A DNA stretch of 31,186 bases from Bacteroidales bacterium (lineage in GTDB: Bacteria; Bacteroidota; Bacteroidia; Bacteroidales; UBA7960). The translations under genes were made by a program, and so were the position numbers. Positions 30,877 to 31,186 of this stretch are shown here, in pieces; position 1 is the first letter of the stretch, and every line of letters begins with the position of its first letter. The stretch lies in contig SKNE01000117.1 of the NCBI GenBank assembly GCA_007120675.1, forward strand, positions 1 through 31,186, read 5' to 3'. The notes under the pieces were generated by a model that was given only the letters and a program-made list of their open reading frames with translations, made no database searches and had not been told where the DNA came from.

Positions 30877-31186
30877 GGGATGAATAGTGCAGACAAAATG
30901 AGCTGTGTGAGGGATGTGATGCCGAAGAATATGAAAAACGCCAGGAGCGTAAAGCCAATCACCTTGTGCCCCGGCATGTTAAGCACAGGTCCCACGCCCT
31001 TTCCAAAAAGCCATACCGTAAAGATCATGCCCAGGAAGGACAGGGGCCCCATCATTGGGTGCAATGCAGCCAACGGCTGCGACAGCATAAACGGCGTGAA
31101 GGCACTGATGCTTAGCAGAAGGGTCCCTTCCCGGTCGCCGCTCCCGCCAAAGGCCCTGGACAACCGGGCCAGAAGCAGGCCACCCA
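30873..31186 (-). CDS. Yip1-family membrane protein, C-terminal part
   Basis: The frame runs to the window edge, so the N-terminus lies beyond it; about 103 residues remain. Hydrophobic segments correspond to the last helices of the Yip1 domain: GGLLLARLSRAFGGSGDREG, then SISAFTPFMLSQPLAAL, GPLSFLGMIFTVWLFGKGV and VIGFTLLAFFIFFGIT. The function of bacterial Yip1 proteins is unknown. The stop overlaps the M23 gene's start (ATGA), implying co-translation with the peptidase. Confidence 0.72.
   Translation of the reverse strand, partial: GGLLLARLSRAFGGSGDREGTLLLSISAFTPFMLSQPLAALHPMMGPLSFLGMIFTVWLFGKGVGPVLNMPGHKVIGFTLLAFFIFFGITSLTQLILSALFIP

Noticed and set aside
1..31186. Mobile element, CRISPR array, phage or defence system
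   Set aside because: No transposase, integrase, direct-repeat array or defence-gene motif was seen; the genes are mostly housekeeping and respiratory.

Overview
The window looks like an ordinary chromosomal segment of an aerobic or microaerobic Bacteroidota bacterium of moderately high GC. Three things support this: an Alternative Complex III (act) cluster joined to a caa3 oxidase, families largely typical of the phylum (a TamL/BamA-type barrel, DUF4831, an ExbB-ExbD-TonB-FolC run), and several start-proximal TAnnTTTG elements that match the Bacteroidota -7 promoter box. No rRNA, tRNA, CRISPR array, insertion sequence or phage gene was seen. Genes are densely packed and base composition looks even, so nothing points to recent transfer.

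Layout. 1-2.7 kb (+): the end of an Omp85-family outer-membrane barrel, a RecD/Dda-like SF1 helicase and a secreted DUF4168 protein. 2.8-6.0 kb (-): a four-gene run exbB-exbD-tonB-folC, convergent with the DUF4168 gene. 6.2-7.2 kb (+): glyceraldehyde-3-phosphate dehydrogenase, ended by a hairpin shared with a convergent YrbL-like gene (-). 8.1-13.0 kb (+): peptidase E, a DUF4831 lipoprotein, a benzil/sepiapterin-reductase-like SDR, a GNAT-nitrilase fusion and a DoxX-like membrane protein.

13.3-26.4 kb (+) is the centrepiece, a 12-gene respiratory cluster: actA, actB, actC, actD, actE, actF, a SCO copper chaperone, cytochrome oxidase subunits I, III, IV and II (II with a fused cytochrome c), and a heme-O-synthase-like prenyltransferase. 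Together they would take electrons from menaquinol through ACIII (FeS/NrfD-like core plus multiheme ActA and monoheme ActE) to the heme c and CuA of subunit II, then to the heme-copper site of subunit I. SCO and the prenyltransferase supply copper and heme maturation. Act and oxidase genes are continuous with gaps of a few tens of bases or overlaps, which fits a functional supercomplex.

26.5-31.2 kb: a secreted protein of unknown function (-), a divergent YciO/TsaC/Sua5-family gene and kdsA (+), then an M23 metallopeptidase with an altered zinc motif and a partial Yip1-family membrane protein (both -).

I did not find a clearly new multi-gene system. The most interesting points are the six-heme ActA, the I-III-IV-II oxidase gene order, the HxC variant in the M23 peptidase, the variant prenyltransferase motif and the unrecognised 490-residue secreted protein.
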